Below, piece by piece: positions 47,775 to 59,093 of a stretch of DNA of 64,000 nucleotides. The position numbers were made by a program, and so were the translations under genes. The stretch is taken from contig CM037467.1 in the NCBI GenBank assembly GCA_021014325.1, positions 2,976,001 through 3,040,000 on the forward strand, in the 5' to 3' direction. The notes under the pieces are model-generated. The model was not told the DNA's origin, did not search any database, and saw only the letters and a list, made by a program, of their open reading frames with translations. The stretch's first letter is position 1; the number at the start of each line of letters is the position of its first letter. Source of the DNA: Plazaster borealis (Eukaryota; Echinodermata; Asteroidea; Forcipulatida; Labidiasteridae).

Positions 47775-48524
47775 GCCAACACGCTGTGTGTATTCTGTAT
47801 TCTGTATTGACATTTCTGCCACTGTTGCCATGGTAGTATGTAAACACAGAATGAAAACACAGCAAGGCTAGTCTCTAATTGTGGCTTACGCGATGAGGCA
47901 AGGCCTCAAATTATAGTGTTTAAACTGGCGTAATGGTCAGCATATTAATAGAAACACTCATGGTTTTTATTCCCCAGTGCCCATACATGTACGAGATTTC
48001 ATGACCACATGGATAAGAGTGAAAATATAAAGCCCCCTGATTATACCTGATGTTTTATTTACGAGGTTTACAGACTCTCTACATCACCACAAATAGAAAT
48101 CTAGAGGTTTAGTCAAAACAAGTAGGCTACATGTACATGTACAGTGTACATGTATGTCTTTCTTGTCTTTTCTTGCGTCTTCACCTCTTTCAAGAAACCC
48201 CCCCCCCTAACAAATGAAAATGGGGAGAACCAAGGCTCTATGGAATAAACTCAAGAGCAAACAGTGCATAATGGATGGATTAATTGATTGATTCACACAC
48301 AGTGAAGTTCCCCATCTCTTTTCTTATTACCGCATGATGGATTTGTAAATGGAAAATGCCCAGTCATAACTCAATAAACTAATTACATGTACGGTGTATT
48401 TCAATACAAACACCTACAATTTACATTGCATATAATTTGCAAGTGTTGTTTTTGACATCAGATTGTCTAGGCCTACAGCTTTGTCTTGTGGTCTACCTTC
48501 AAAATAATATTATCTTCTTGCCTG

Positions 48525-48625
48525 CCTGAATCCAAGAGCTCAAATTTGGGGTTGAATCCACAAGACTGCAGGGCTTGTACACGTAGCTCAAAATCTTTAC
48601 CGGACCAGAAATGTTTGTACCAGAC
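48525..48625 (+). repeat. Repeat G copy
   Basis: AGAGCTCAAATTTGGGG, AATCCACAAGACTGCAGGGC and the TACCGGACCAGAAAT end. Confidence 0.6.
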
Positions 48626-48916
48626 CAAAATCAAAACGAGAGAAAAAATTCCTAATTCCTGACAACATACATGTTCACAGTTAAATGTTTTTATTTTCAA
48701 GAACAATAACTGCACTAAGACATAATGTACAAGAAGATTTAAAACTCATTTGTGTCTTTGGGTATTAAGTATACTTTGATGTTCAATATAATTAAAATGT
48801 ATTTATAAAACCAAAAGTAAAAGAATTTCTCATTTGACAATGCTGTCAAATTTTCCTATTGCAGAAAAGAGGTGCATAAATTCATACATTATGACATGGT
48901 TAAATCTATAATTTGT

Positions 48917-49103
48917 TTTACCCTTACACCGATACGTGTATTAAGCACTGTATACTCAGTACTTTCCCCCTAGTTCAACAAAATCCAAAGGCAAATCACT
49001 TGGGTGGGACTCGAACCCACGACCTTTGTATTGCTGCTACATGTAGAGCAGATGTCTTACCACCGAGCTAGCCCGGTGGCTAGAGGCAGTTCGAATCCTA
49101 TTT
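48917..49103 (-). mobile_element. SINE C (tRNA-derived)
   Basis: On the minus strand it carries AGCTCGGTGGTAAGACATCT (A box), GGTCGTGGGTTCGAGTCCCA (B box) and a tail with AAAGTACTGAGTATACAGTG. The cloverleaf is degraded, so it is not a tRNA gene. Confidence 0.75.
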
Positions 49104-49400
49104 TTTAGCAGCGGGTACGGCAACGATTTAATAGATGTTAATTTTGCATTCAGGGGTAAAAAATATAATTTGTTTTGCCAGACAAATGCGTGATACAGGA
49201 CTCCAAATTCCTGTCATGGCCACTTATAGATGAGCTTGACTACATATGGCTCAGCCTAAGTGCCTTTGAGTTTATTAATTGATACGACCGCAATTACCTG
49301 GTGAACAGTACTTATTAATCATCTCACCACTAATGACAGAAATTAGGAGCATTTTAAATGGGTTTTCTGGCTTCTTGGGTTTTTGGGTAATCTTTACATG

Positions 49401-49786
49401 TTAAAGGGACACCTTGCTTTGGATTGGGCTATTTGGGCCATAACAAGCGTTTAAAAGCGTTCGTTATGAAATTAATATGGTTGGAAAGATGGTTTACGTA
49501 TGATCCACACAAATATACAATGAAATTGTGTGGTTTTCAATTTACTTTGTGACCTACATGTAACACGGTCCGCCATTTTGTAGAACCAAATTTTTTACTC
49601 CACAAAATGGCTGAACGTGTTAGTTTACAAAGTAAAAGGAAAACCACACAATTTTGAGGCATATTGTGTGGATCATTATATTCAACTTTAAGAACATCTT
49701 TCCAACAATATTCATTTCAATTCATTTCACAACAAACATTTTTTATAGCCCAAATCGCCAAATCCAAGGCAACAATGTCCTTTTAA
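49401..49786. mobile_element. TTAA-flanked palindromic MITE, 386 bp
   Basis: Begins TTAAAGGGACACCTTGCTTT and ends GGCAACAATGTCCTTTTAA. The arms are inverted copies over most of the length, including GTGTGGTTTTC and CGCCATTTTGTAGAA. Confidence 0.8.
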
Positions 49787-50379
49787 CATAAAATCTCACA
49801 GTACAGGCGACAAGGCTTTTTCTATTTTTCATCTCGGGAATAGGATAACTAGACCTGGCAAGTATGACTTTTGGAGGATACAAAATTTGTGTACAAATTC
49901 GATTGGATTTTGGCAGAAACAAAGAAAACAAGTTTAAGAAAAACAAATACAAATTGTTGACGAAAACAATAGCTGTTCGGACTTCTATGATGGAACGGCT
50001 AAATAATTAATAAATTCAAAAAAACAACAACAGGCTTTCCCTGCAAAAAAAATGTGTCTTGTATGGTGTCTTGTGTCTACACTACCAGTAAAAGTAAAAG
50101 TAAGTTCCTCAGACTTTTTTGAAAATCATAGCCTGGCACTGTCAGCCTGTTTGAAGTCCCATACCAAAAGTGTATGTTTTCAAATTTAGTGCCAGAGCAA
50201 AGGCCAAAGCTGTGGTTTCAAAATGGGTCATTAGAGCTACATGTAGCTGGGTACCCTTTTGTTGACAAAAGTGGCAAGCTACTGACAGCCTCCTCTTAAA
50301 TGCTGTATTCACCCAGATCATTCAGTTCCACTTAAGTGACCTCATCTCATCACTTATGACTGGTTTTCAATGTGGCCAT

Positions 50380-50738
50380 TTAAAGGGAGTTTATACTTCT
50401 GGTAAATGTCAAAGACCAGTATCCTCACTTGGTGTATCCCAACATACATGTAACACATGAAACAACAAACCTGTGAAAGTTTAAGCTCAATCGGTCATTG
50501 CAATCACCAGAAAAAAGTGGGGGAAAAGCTTAAGTGTTTTCACTGTTTTCAAACATCAAGTTTTTGACTCATGAGATCAAACTAATTGTTTTACTAATTT
50601 CTCAAAAACTTTAGCATTTAAAGCAAAAATATTTCAAAGGGAGTTTCCCATCATAACCATCTTTATACCACGTAAGTTATGTGTGAATCTGTGAACATTT
50701 AAATTTTTACTCTTACCAATGTTACAAACACCCTTTAA
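50380..50738 (-). mobile_element. TTAA MITE, reverse orientation
   Basis: Contains, in reverse, the segments AAAGACCAGTATCCTCACTTG and CAAACCTGTGAAAGTTTAAG seen in the 35818 and 52312 copies. TTAA lies at both ends. Confidence 0.7.
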
Positions 50739-51539
50739 AAGTTTAAAGCAAGTCATGGTTTACTGACAATGGACCATTTAAGAGCATGTGAGGTTGCGGT
50801 TGAGCTAGCAAACTCAAATGAGCAATGGAGTTTACCACACACATGATTGATCCTATCTAGGTCTCTAGTGCTGTACATGATAAATCATTGATTCTTTGGA
50901 GTAAATTCATTCAATCATTCGGTTTTTAATTAACACCATACCAACTGCTGGAAATGTTCAAAAGGGGGAGACAGCCTCCTTATTCCTTGTACAAAAAAAA
51001 GCCTGGACGAGAATTTTTTGTTTATGGCCTAATACTGGATGACAGATCTCAAACAACTTAGGCGAGAAACCCATACTGTGTTCGTCATGCGTTGTTCATA
51101 ATGCGTAGTACGTAATGCGTAAAAATGAAAATACACGCCGAGCAATGGAATACATGGATACATGGAATTATGTGCGTTGCTTGGTTTGTACTTTCATTTT
51201 CACGCATTGCGCATTACGCACAACGGACACATGCATTTCCGGCCTTATCCATTTAAGGCTTCATTAACTGAGAATCATGAGTTCCCACCCCCCAAAACAA
51301 ATTGAGTACGCCACGAAGGAAATTGCCAACACTGAAATTGTCATTACCTTCTTCATTATCGCAAAATCAAATAAATTTGCTTAATCGTTCAAAGCAATCG
51401 AATAGACACTTCTAAAGAGTATACAGGGTGTATGTTTTGAGAAACAGCACTGCAATATGGCAAAGGTAGAATTTGATGAATATAATGAGGAGCTCATGGA
51501 GATGTTAATTATAATAAAGGCCTTGACTATGGTGGCCCT

Positions 51540-51770
51540 GAAGGGACATCTAACATAAATATTGACGTCAATATTCATGAAAAAATTCACGGCTTGTGCC
51601 CCAAGTCGTGAATATTGACACAAATTCATTACAAATTTCACGACTTAGTGCCCTAAGTCATGAATATTGACGCAAATATTTACGACTTATGCATAAGTCA
51701 TGAATTTTGACATCAATTCTCATGACCAAATATATGACTTGGGCCAAAGTCATAAACCTGGCAAGCAACC
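51540..51770 (+). repeat. Tandem array of short palindromes
   Basis: GACTT(A/G)TGCC..AAGTC palindromes alternate with TCATGAATATTGAC over four to five units of about 55-62 bp. Confidence 0.7.
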
Positions 51771-52311
51771 GATGTAGTCTGCGTGGGCGCTGCCTAAAAT
51801 TGCACACAAGTACACGCTGCTTGCATAGTATGCAAATATCCATTCATGCATAAGGCAACACCCATGTAGACTATACATGTAGGTTGCTAAACAAAAAACA
51901 TCAAATTACACCACATTGGGTTTGCAACTTTGGCCCAAGTTTTATTGAGGTTAAAGTAAAAAATAGTGTAAAATTTGCATTTTGACTGGTAGACCCCTTG
52001 CATATTGACGTCATAAGTCCAAACAGCGTCCTCACGCGTGTACGTTTCCATTGCCCTCAGCGATGGCGGCCAATGCAAGTACCAGCAAGATTTGTTTATT
52101 TTGTTTTCTGAATCAACTCTTGAAACTCAGCATGGGTGTTTTAAAAGTTGTTTTTTCTACGTAATATTAAGTAATAACACAACATGTGGGTTTTTTTTAC
52201 TACAGTGCAGTAAACATTTCTTTCATTCATTGTTATTCAGTCAACAACTTTTTGACAATAACAAAAAAATGAAACGCAGTTTGACTGTCTGGCTGATAAT
52301 ACATATTTCTT

Positions 52312-52681
52312 TTAAAGGTATCGTACACGTTTGGTAATGACTCAAAAAAATATTAGCATAAAAACTGACTCGGTAACAAGCAACGGAGAGCTGTTGATAG
52401 TATAAAACATTGTAGGAAACGAACTCCCTCTGAAGTAACGTAGTTTTTGAGAAAAAGGTAATTTCTCACTAAAATAATAAAAACTTCTTGCAAGAAGTTT
52501 TTATTCCTATCTGAAAGCACACAAATTTGCACAACAAGGGTGTTTTTTCTTTCATTATTTTCTTGTAACTTCGATGACCAATTGAGCCCAAATTTTCACA
52601 GGCTTGTTATTTTATGCATATGGATACACCAAGTGAGAACACTGGTCTTTGACAATTTCCAAACGTGTTCAGTGCCTTTAA
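52312..52681 (+). mobile_element. TTAA-target MITE (copy 3)
   Basis: Same subfamily as 19201-19575: GAGAGCTGTTGATAGTATAA, CTTCTTGCAAGAAG and TTTGACAATTTCCAAACGTG in order. TTAA at both ends. Confidence 0.85.
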
Positions 52682-52853
52682 GGGGGACTGTCGTCATGAT
52701 CATACAAAATTCTTGCCTGTTACAGGGAATTATGAGCTCTAACCCAGAGTGTTGTCACATCACAATATAATAATGGTGGCACCTTTTGTGATACGCAAGC
52801 CTGCAGTAACTGGGTTAGGGTTCATAATTTGTGATCATGACGATAGTCCCCCT
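52681..52853. mobile_element. 173-bp palindromic TIR element
   Basis: Ends are inverted AGGGGGACTGTCGTCATGAT (one variant base on the right). It abuts the TTAA MITE directly. Confidence 0.65.
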
Positions 52854-53112
52854 GTACACAGCTAGCAACAACAACAAAAAGATACTTCAGGCTGTGTGAG
52901 GCTTGGAAACAAAGAAATGCACAACACACAACACTCGGCCATTAATAGGTCTTCTTTTCAAGTCTGGTTCTCGCAAATATATGCATTATTAGTTAAATGA
53001 ATTCCTAGTTAAATATTAAATATATAATGTGTAACTGTAATTTCTTTGGTAAGAAAATTGGTCTCTTGCAAAAATTGAACAGCCTAAAGCAATGGCCTAT
53101 GCACATGAGTAG

Positions 53113-53455
53113 CATAATTGCAGGCCTGGAATTACACGAAGGCCACGGAGGCCTAGACCCAGTAACTGGGGCGCTGTACTCTTTTTTCAAAATTTTGACA
53201 TCTTCGGTCGATGATGTCAACTCCTTTTGTGAAATTTTGACATCATCGGTCGATGATGTCAAAATTTCAAAAAAGGAGTACAGCACCCCAGCGCCCCAGT
53301 TACTGGGTCTAACGGAGGCCCTGGTCTTGGCCTTGGTGCCCCTTTAAATATTTCACATAAACTTTAAGATTTTCCACTGGAAGCGCCCTTTGCTTGGTTT
53401 GTAAAATGAAAATGGCCTTGCCCTCTCACTCAAGGATGAAATTCCTGCAATTGAT
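53113..53455 (-). repeat. Repeat C copy interrupted by a foldback element
   Basis: Minus-strand copy with GGGGCACCAAGGCCAAGACC and the GGAAAATCTTAAAG and GAGAGGGCAAGGCC blocks. A 158-bp palindromic element at 53154-53311 splits it. Confidence 0.75.
53154..53311. mobile_element. 158-bp foldback MITE with 9-bp target duplication
   Basis: The ends are TAGACCCAGTAACTGGGG and its inverse. The interior is palindromic around a TCGGTCGATGATGTCAA segment that occurs twice. ACGGAGGCC at 53145-53153 and at 53312-53320 is an exact 9-bp duplication, the size made by Mutator-like transposases. Confidence 0.85.
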
Positions 53456-53459
53456 TAAT

Positions 53460-55260
53460 CAGATTATACAACATTTTACCGTGTTTTCATTTAAATGTAC
53501 TTATTAATGGCCTCAGTTGTATCGGCCCGGCCCCTGGAAGTTTTCAGTTTTCAGTTGGTGTCCCACACACATTTCTGGCACGATGCACCGTTTCTCTGAG
53601 AAATCTTTTACCTCTCTGCGCGCGATGTAAACAGTCCCTAGATACAATTTTTGTGGTTTGACTTGCCAAGCAAAGAGTCTCCTCTCCTTTGACCAAAACT
53701 TAGAATTATGTGAGGCTCCACTGGCAAGTTGCACTTGTATTGCAAAAATTTGTGGTATTTTAGGCATTTCTACAAGGTACAAAAATATGTCATACTGTCG
53801 GGGCCATAAAAAAAAATTTGCCTGCCGAAAAAGTTTCATCGAACAATTTTTCAATTCACAATTCACGATGATAAAATCATGTGACTTAAAATTCTGCTGA
53901 GCATTCTGGGGAAAAAAATACAGAGGCTTAAAGAAGCCATGTGCCTTATATCATTTTCTAACAGTCTGGAGAATTTTTTTTAAAACCCTCATATCATTTA
54001 TTATTAATAACATTAAAATTTAAACATTGGCTTGGTGATTCAAATATCACTGTTTATTGATATGCTTTATTATAAATGTTAAGAAACAAAAACAGATTCA
54101 AAACCTTTTTAAAAATCAGATTTGAAAGCCAAGACTTATTGACAATTTTTTTTTTTTTTTTTTTTTTAGTTTTTGCAAATTACCATCGTATTTTTTAAAA
54201 TTAAATAAAAAATATTTTGAATAAAATGAAGAAAACTGCTGGCTATAGAGTCATACACAACGTCTCACAGAACACTTGAAGTCACTGCAGATGTTTCTTC
54301 TGCGTATGGCTTCACCAGGACACCATACTTTCTTGTTTGCCTCGAAAACAGGTCAAACTCAAAACACGGGGACGCTATTGAAGTCATCGAAGATCTGTGC
54401 GTGGTGTGAAAGTTTCAATGTCTATCAAGTTTTAATATATTTTTACATACTTCTTATAAACAAAGGAAGGTAATTAGGGCATCAGTTGATATATGGCATC
54501 TTTATTTTTTTTTCAATTCAAAGAAAAAGGCATAGTACATCGAAAACCGGACACGGGAGGATAATATTTATTTACACAGTCTGTTTAACTCGTGATTCCC
54601 ACGCTTATTTAACCATGGAGGAAGAAAATAGATTTAACTTTCTTTAGTCGTATTCGTATTTCTATGACAAACCGCCACTGCTGGTGGTGTTATCCTTTTT
54701 CACTGGTCAACAACAGCATTTAACATTTTCTACACATGCCTGGCAACAGTTGTCACTTATCACTTTATTTCAACTTCGATAAAACAGGGAATTCTTACCA
54801 ATTTTTACAGCAGGGCAAAATAGCGTCTCTCGTTTCCATGCACGAACTTGACATCATCAATGCCGTGCGTTTATCATCTATCATAAAATGGCTAAATGAG
54901 GGCGCTCTAACCAAACGGTAAACAGAGTTTGATGGGAATGATTTGGGTAAAGTGAGTCACTATTTTTTGTGGAAAATTCTAAAGGTCACGAGAAGTTTGC
55001 TTGGCGTAACAGTCAATCAATAACAATTATCCAGTTTATCAGGGAGTTATGAATGATGGAATGAATGTGAAAAAATGGAAGGTATTTCTACCTAAATGGA
55101 GAGACTAATATAATATTTTTATTTTATAAACAAGGCCTCCCCCCATCATCACCTGCTTTGGCGCGGCGATATAGATACTCGTACTCGTGAAGTATACTCT
55201 AGCAAGTTGAGTCCACGACATTGTTTGCACACTACATAAACTCCCATAGCAACCAATGCT
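53460..55260. other. Intergenic, no gene recognised
   Basis: AT-rich, with a T run at 54149-54168. Short frames only. Confidence 0.5.
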
Positions 55261-55261
55261 A

Positions 55262-55945
55262 TATGCTAAATATTCAAAAATACTCAACAAAAAATTAAAG
55301 TCTCTCAGCCTTTTGAAAACCAATCAAACATATTTTCGGACAAGTAAACTTCAGATTTCTTTGAATTTTTGGCAGGTCAGTCGTTTGGAATTTTTGCTAA
55401 TTTTTGCTAAAAAACACTCCTCGAAAATCCCAAGCCAAAAAGGACCAACTTTAAAGCCTAAATTTATCAAGTCTCCTCAAAAGTTGAAGCACAGAAACCC
55501 AAGGTTGTGGTAACTTCAAGTCATTTAACAATGATAAAAACCCACCAGTTATAGTTTACTCATTGCATCACGCGAATTCGGTTCACATACGCCCTCACGC
55601 GGTCAAAAATACGTCGAATTGGGGAGAAAAAGGCCTCATGATCTAGTAGGGTTTTGTGCTTCAACTTTTGAGGAGACTTGATACATTTTAAGGCTTTAAA
55701 GTTGGTCCTATTTGGCTTGGGAAGTAGATAAGTGCTTCACGGGGTGTTTTTTTTTCTGGGGTAATTAGCAAAAATTCCAAACGGCTGACCTGCCTGCCAA
55801 AGTTTGAAAAGAAATCTGAAGTTTAGTTGTCCGAAAAATATGTTTGATTGGTTTTCACATGGAGGAAGGAATTTCCTTCCTCCATGGTTTTCATCAAGAG
55901 GCTGAGAGACTTTATATTTTTTGAGTATTTTTAACTATTTAGCAT
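55262..55945. repeat. Large foldback repeat, arms of about 235-290 bp
   Basis: Left arm 55262-55495 and right arm about 55652-55945 are inverted copies: AAGTCTCTCAGCC, AAAACCAATCAAACATATTT, GGCAGGTCAG, GAAGCACA. The right arm has gained a small palindrome (AGGAAGGAATTTCCTTCCTC) near 55863-55885. The spacer of about 155 bp has no recognised content. Confidence 0.85.
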
Positions 55946-55964
55946 TTAGCATTTAGCAAGTAGG

Positions 55965-56225
55965 CCTACTGTTTCACGCTTAGACGTCCGGTCTCAGGGT
56001 TCGATTACCGTCTGCCCCTAATAGGAACTGGGGACTTTTGGTGTGGCAACAGTGTGTTCGGGATCTGGCTTAATATTCCCCTAAAGAGACAGGGCCCGCG
56101 AGGGGCTAGGGGATCGAGACAGGGGAGAGGACACATGCTGTTATGTGCCACACCTCACGGGATGAAAGCCGGTGAGGGGCCAGTGTAGCCAATAAACCGA
56201 ATTCGGCACCTGAACGCCTGACAAT
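55965..56225 (+). repeat. Possible SINE-like segment
   Basis: GGTCTCAGGGTTCGATTACC resembles a B box, followed by a GC-rich body unlike the AT-rich surroundings. No second copy was found here, so this is a weak call. Confidence 0.3.
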
Positions 56226-56403
56226 CACAGCGTAACTTTTTACCTTTTTTTCCAGATTAAATTTTTACTTTGTTTTTGTGTTTGATGCAACAAACACACT
56301 ACAAGATACAAAGAATAATACAACATTGTTTAATTTGCGTCGCATTTAATTTTGTTTACCCTCATGGTTTTTTTTTGGGGGGGGGGTCCAACTTTTAACA
56401 TTA

Positions 56404-56406
56404 TAT

Positions 56407-56469
<63 letters not shown>

Positions 56470-56470
56470 T
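56404..56470 (+). repeat. (TTTA)n microsatellite
   Basis: About sixteen TTTA units without interruption. Confidence 0.95.
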
Positions 56471-56479
56471 TGACTGATT

Positions 56480-57180
56480 GATCGATTGATTTTTTGGGAG
56501 GGGATGCTTCGCTTTTTCCACCGTTGAACCCCAGGTCGCATTATTTTTGTTCAGTCTCTTTTTTGGGTTTTTTGCGTCGCATTTTTACCGTCATTTTTAA
56601 TTTTGGGGGGCGTTGCATTATTTGGTTGTCTATAAGTCATGGTTATTATATAATTATTGGTTATTTATAAATGATAACGAATAATTATTAAACACAGGCC
56701 ACATCAGCTTTATTTCTGCATTTAGCTTTTTACAAGTATAGATGTATTTTAGGGAAACATTTGACTGTCAGTTTAATATTTTTGAAAATAAATCTTACGA
56801 GAATTCGAAAATAATATGTGCTCAAAAATGTGTTTTTTTTCTACAGTTGAATGAATGAAATAATATGGAAAACTTTTGAGTGTTTGTTACATCAATTGCG
56901 TTTTTTTCTTCTCAATAAACTTTTTTTAAAGATGTAAATGAACCATAAACTGAATTCGCTATTGTAAGTTTCCCTTGTTGTATACCCCTACTTGATAATT
57001 GGAGCTATAATGCATATTATGTATGGAGGATGGTTCTGAGACTTATGAATGATTATATAAAGGCATTTTTAACTGCTTGCACACAAAAACAAATGTGCAA
57101 TTTTTGTCAACAAAAAAAAGTACCAGATACTGATTGAAATTGAGAAAAAAAACGAAAAAAAACCAACCTGTCAAAATAAC
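56480..57180. other. Intergenic, no gene recognised
   Basis: AT-rich, short homopolymers, no repeat family recognised. Confidence 0.5.
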
Positions 57181-57185
57181 AAAAA
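57181..57185 (-). terminator. Pol III T-run terminator of the tRNA-Met gene
   Basis: Five A on the plus strand read as TTTTT on the tRNA strand, five bases beyond the mature 3' end region. This is the usual Pol III stop. Confidence 0.7.
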
Positions 57186-57190
57186 TACTG

Positions 57191-57263
57191 TGCCCCGTGT
57201 GAGGCTCGAACTCACGACCTTCAGATTATGAGACTGACGCGCTGCCGACTGCGCCAACGAGGC
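57191..57263 (-). tRNA. tRNA-Met (CAT), elongator type
   Basis: The minus strand folds as a full 73-nt tRNA. The acceptor stem GCCTCGT pairs with ACGGGGC (one T:G wobble), followed by discriminator A. The anticodon CAT lies at 57228-57230 in the loop TCTCATAAT. The T arm contains GGTCGTGAGTTCGAGCCTC, an intact B box. The sequence matches the conserved animal elongator tRNA-Met. There is no intron. A run complementary to AAAAA at 57181-57185 gives a T-run terminator ten bases downstream. No SINE body follows it, so it is a gene and not a SINE head. Confidence 0.95.
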
Positions 57264-57523
57264 AACTGTCTGAGATGGAGTTTTTAATGATATATACTTT
57301 AAATCATTTATAATTACAAACGCGCAAGCGCAGAAGTAGCTTCATTTCGCTGGTTACTTTTCTTTGTTCAGTTTTTTGAAATATGAAACACGTGTACCAG
57401 TGAAGCATTTGCTGTTGGTTGCGCATGTGGTGTATGTGTTTGGCCGTGTGTTTTGCTCAAAAATCATTCTGGTAAGGTTTTCAGGATCTTTTTAAAAGTA
57501 TTAAACGAGGGAATTCCTCCATT

Positions 57524-57711
57524 TTAAATTTCAGATATATTTGAAAAATTGGTATGTGATATGTGGAGATTCTTGAGCTGTTGAATGCTACGTTTTGTCA
57601 ATATCTGATAGCCAGTTTGTGGCGGCACCACGGGCACTGGCACAAGAAGTGGTAGCGGTTTCCCAATTTCCGCTTTCATGTGGAAAGGGTCAACTCGACC
57701 TGAGTGCAAAT
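57524..57711 (-). other. Exon-like open segment, unassigned
   Basis: A minus-strand frame after a possible acceptor (TTTGCACTCAG) reads a Pro/Val-rich stretch, GKPLPLLVPVPVVPPQTGYQ, then a stop at 57524. Codon use looks protein-like. No neighbouring exon or homologue was recognised; it could be a retroelement fragment. Confidence 0.25.
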
Positions 57712-57719
57712 ATTATTCT

Positions 57720-58826
57720 ACAAAAAAATCTTGATTTTGAGTTTTTTGTCCATTAATGTAATTTATCCACATTATTTCCTGGTTCTGTGTGATTGTTAAT
57801 GTAGTGCTTAATAAAATAATTTTTTTCCGCTCACAAAAAGAAACCCAAAAGCAAAACAAATATAGGCCTAGGCCTAACAACATTCATTCTGTCATTTGTT
57901 TGATTTTACTAAAGTAATACTAGCACTCGCTACAATACAAGTTTCAACAATAGTGCAGCTTGAGCTAGTGCCAAGCTGCACTGGCAACTGCCAACTGGTG
58001 GCTGCTGAGTTCTGACAAAGTGACATGACCCCATCCCACTGTGAAGTGTACTGACCCTAGTTGCTATAATCGTAACCATCCATCCTCCCGACGGTCGCAG
58101 ACGTCCGGAGGGTTACGAGACAGATAAATAGTTTAGTTAAACACTTGCCAAAAGTGTGCAATTTTGACAATTTTGGAAAAACTGTAAAGGTAAACATGGT
58201 AAAGCTATCCTAATGGTTTTAGAAAAAAATCTTTAAAACGAACATGGCCATGGACAAAATAATAATGTTGTGTGATTATAAAATAATGATCCCTTTGCGC
58301 TATGGTAAGTGTGCTTATACCATCACATGTGAAGTCGCGAGCGTGTTATGTACGTGTGAGATATATTGCGCCTTATGCGGCGGTGCGCCTTATCTGATGA
58401 TAGTGATAACCCTTGAATCTTATTTTGGTAATTTGAGGTAAAGCGCCTTATGTGCCGAGCGCCTTATCCGCTGGAAATTACAGTATATGTTGGCTTCTCG
58501 TGGGATCGGGTTGGCTTGGTGGTTTCTTTCCCTGCCTTTCACCTCTGTGGACCCCGGTTTGAATACCACCTCAGTCCTAAGCCTTGCATGTGGATTGGGT
58601 TTTCCTCATTGGGGTTTTCCTCCCACATCTAAACCGAGCATTTCTTCTCGTTTCCTATTCATCCTGTTATTTGTGCTAATTGTGCAGTTGGATATGTACT
58701 AAAATATTAAAAATATAATAATAACAAAGATACTATCTTTGACATTTGATTGTTGTTTGTAATGAGTGAAAAAGTTGTGGTTGATTTATTTAGTTGCAAG
58801 GATTGTCAGTTTCTGCAGCTCCTAGG
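57720..58826. other. Region upstream of the zinc-finger gene
   Basis: A CATCCTCCCGACGGTCGCAG segment near 58080 recurs as CATCCTCTCGCTGGTTGCTT near 59685 with GGAGGGTTACGA after each. A 5' exon of the zinc-finger gene may lie here but was not located. Confidence 0.4.
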
Positions 58827-59020
58827 CCCAATTTCAGAGAGCTGCTTCAGCACAAAAAGCAGCTAAGCACAACAAAATCTAATATGCTTACCAGAATAAG
58901 GTTACCAGCCAAACTACCATGTCACATGTACAATCTGTGACTGGTATCCTGCTTATCTTTGCTAAGCAGAAAATGTTTAGACAATATTTTCTGCTTGACC
59001 AGCTCTATGAAATTTGGCCT
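58827..59020 (+). mobile_element. MITE-A copy upstream of the zinc-finger gene
   Basis: GCCCAATTTCAGAGAGCTGC at the left and AGCTCTATGAAATTTGGCC at the right, with the normal middle. It ends about 30 bases before the first acceptor of the zinc-finger gene. Confidence 0.8.
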
Positions 59021-59093
59021 AGTTTTGACGAGCAACCAATTTATTTTCAGATGTATACATTCTTCCCTACAGAGCTTGTGCTGACTGTTGATC

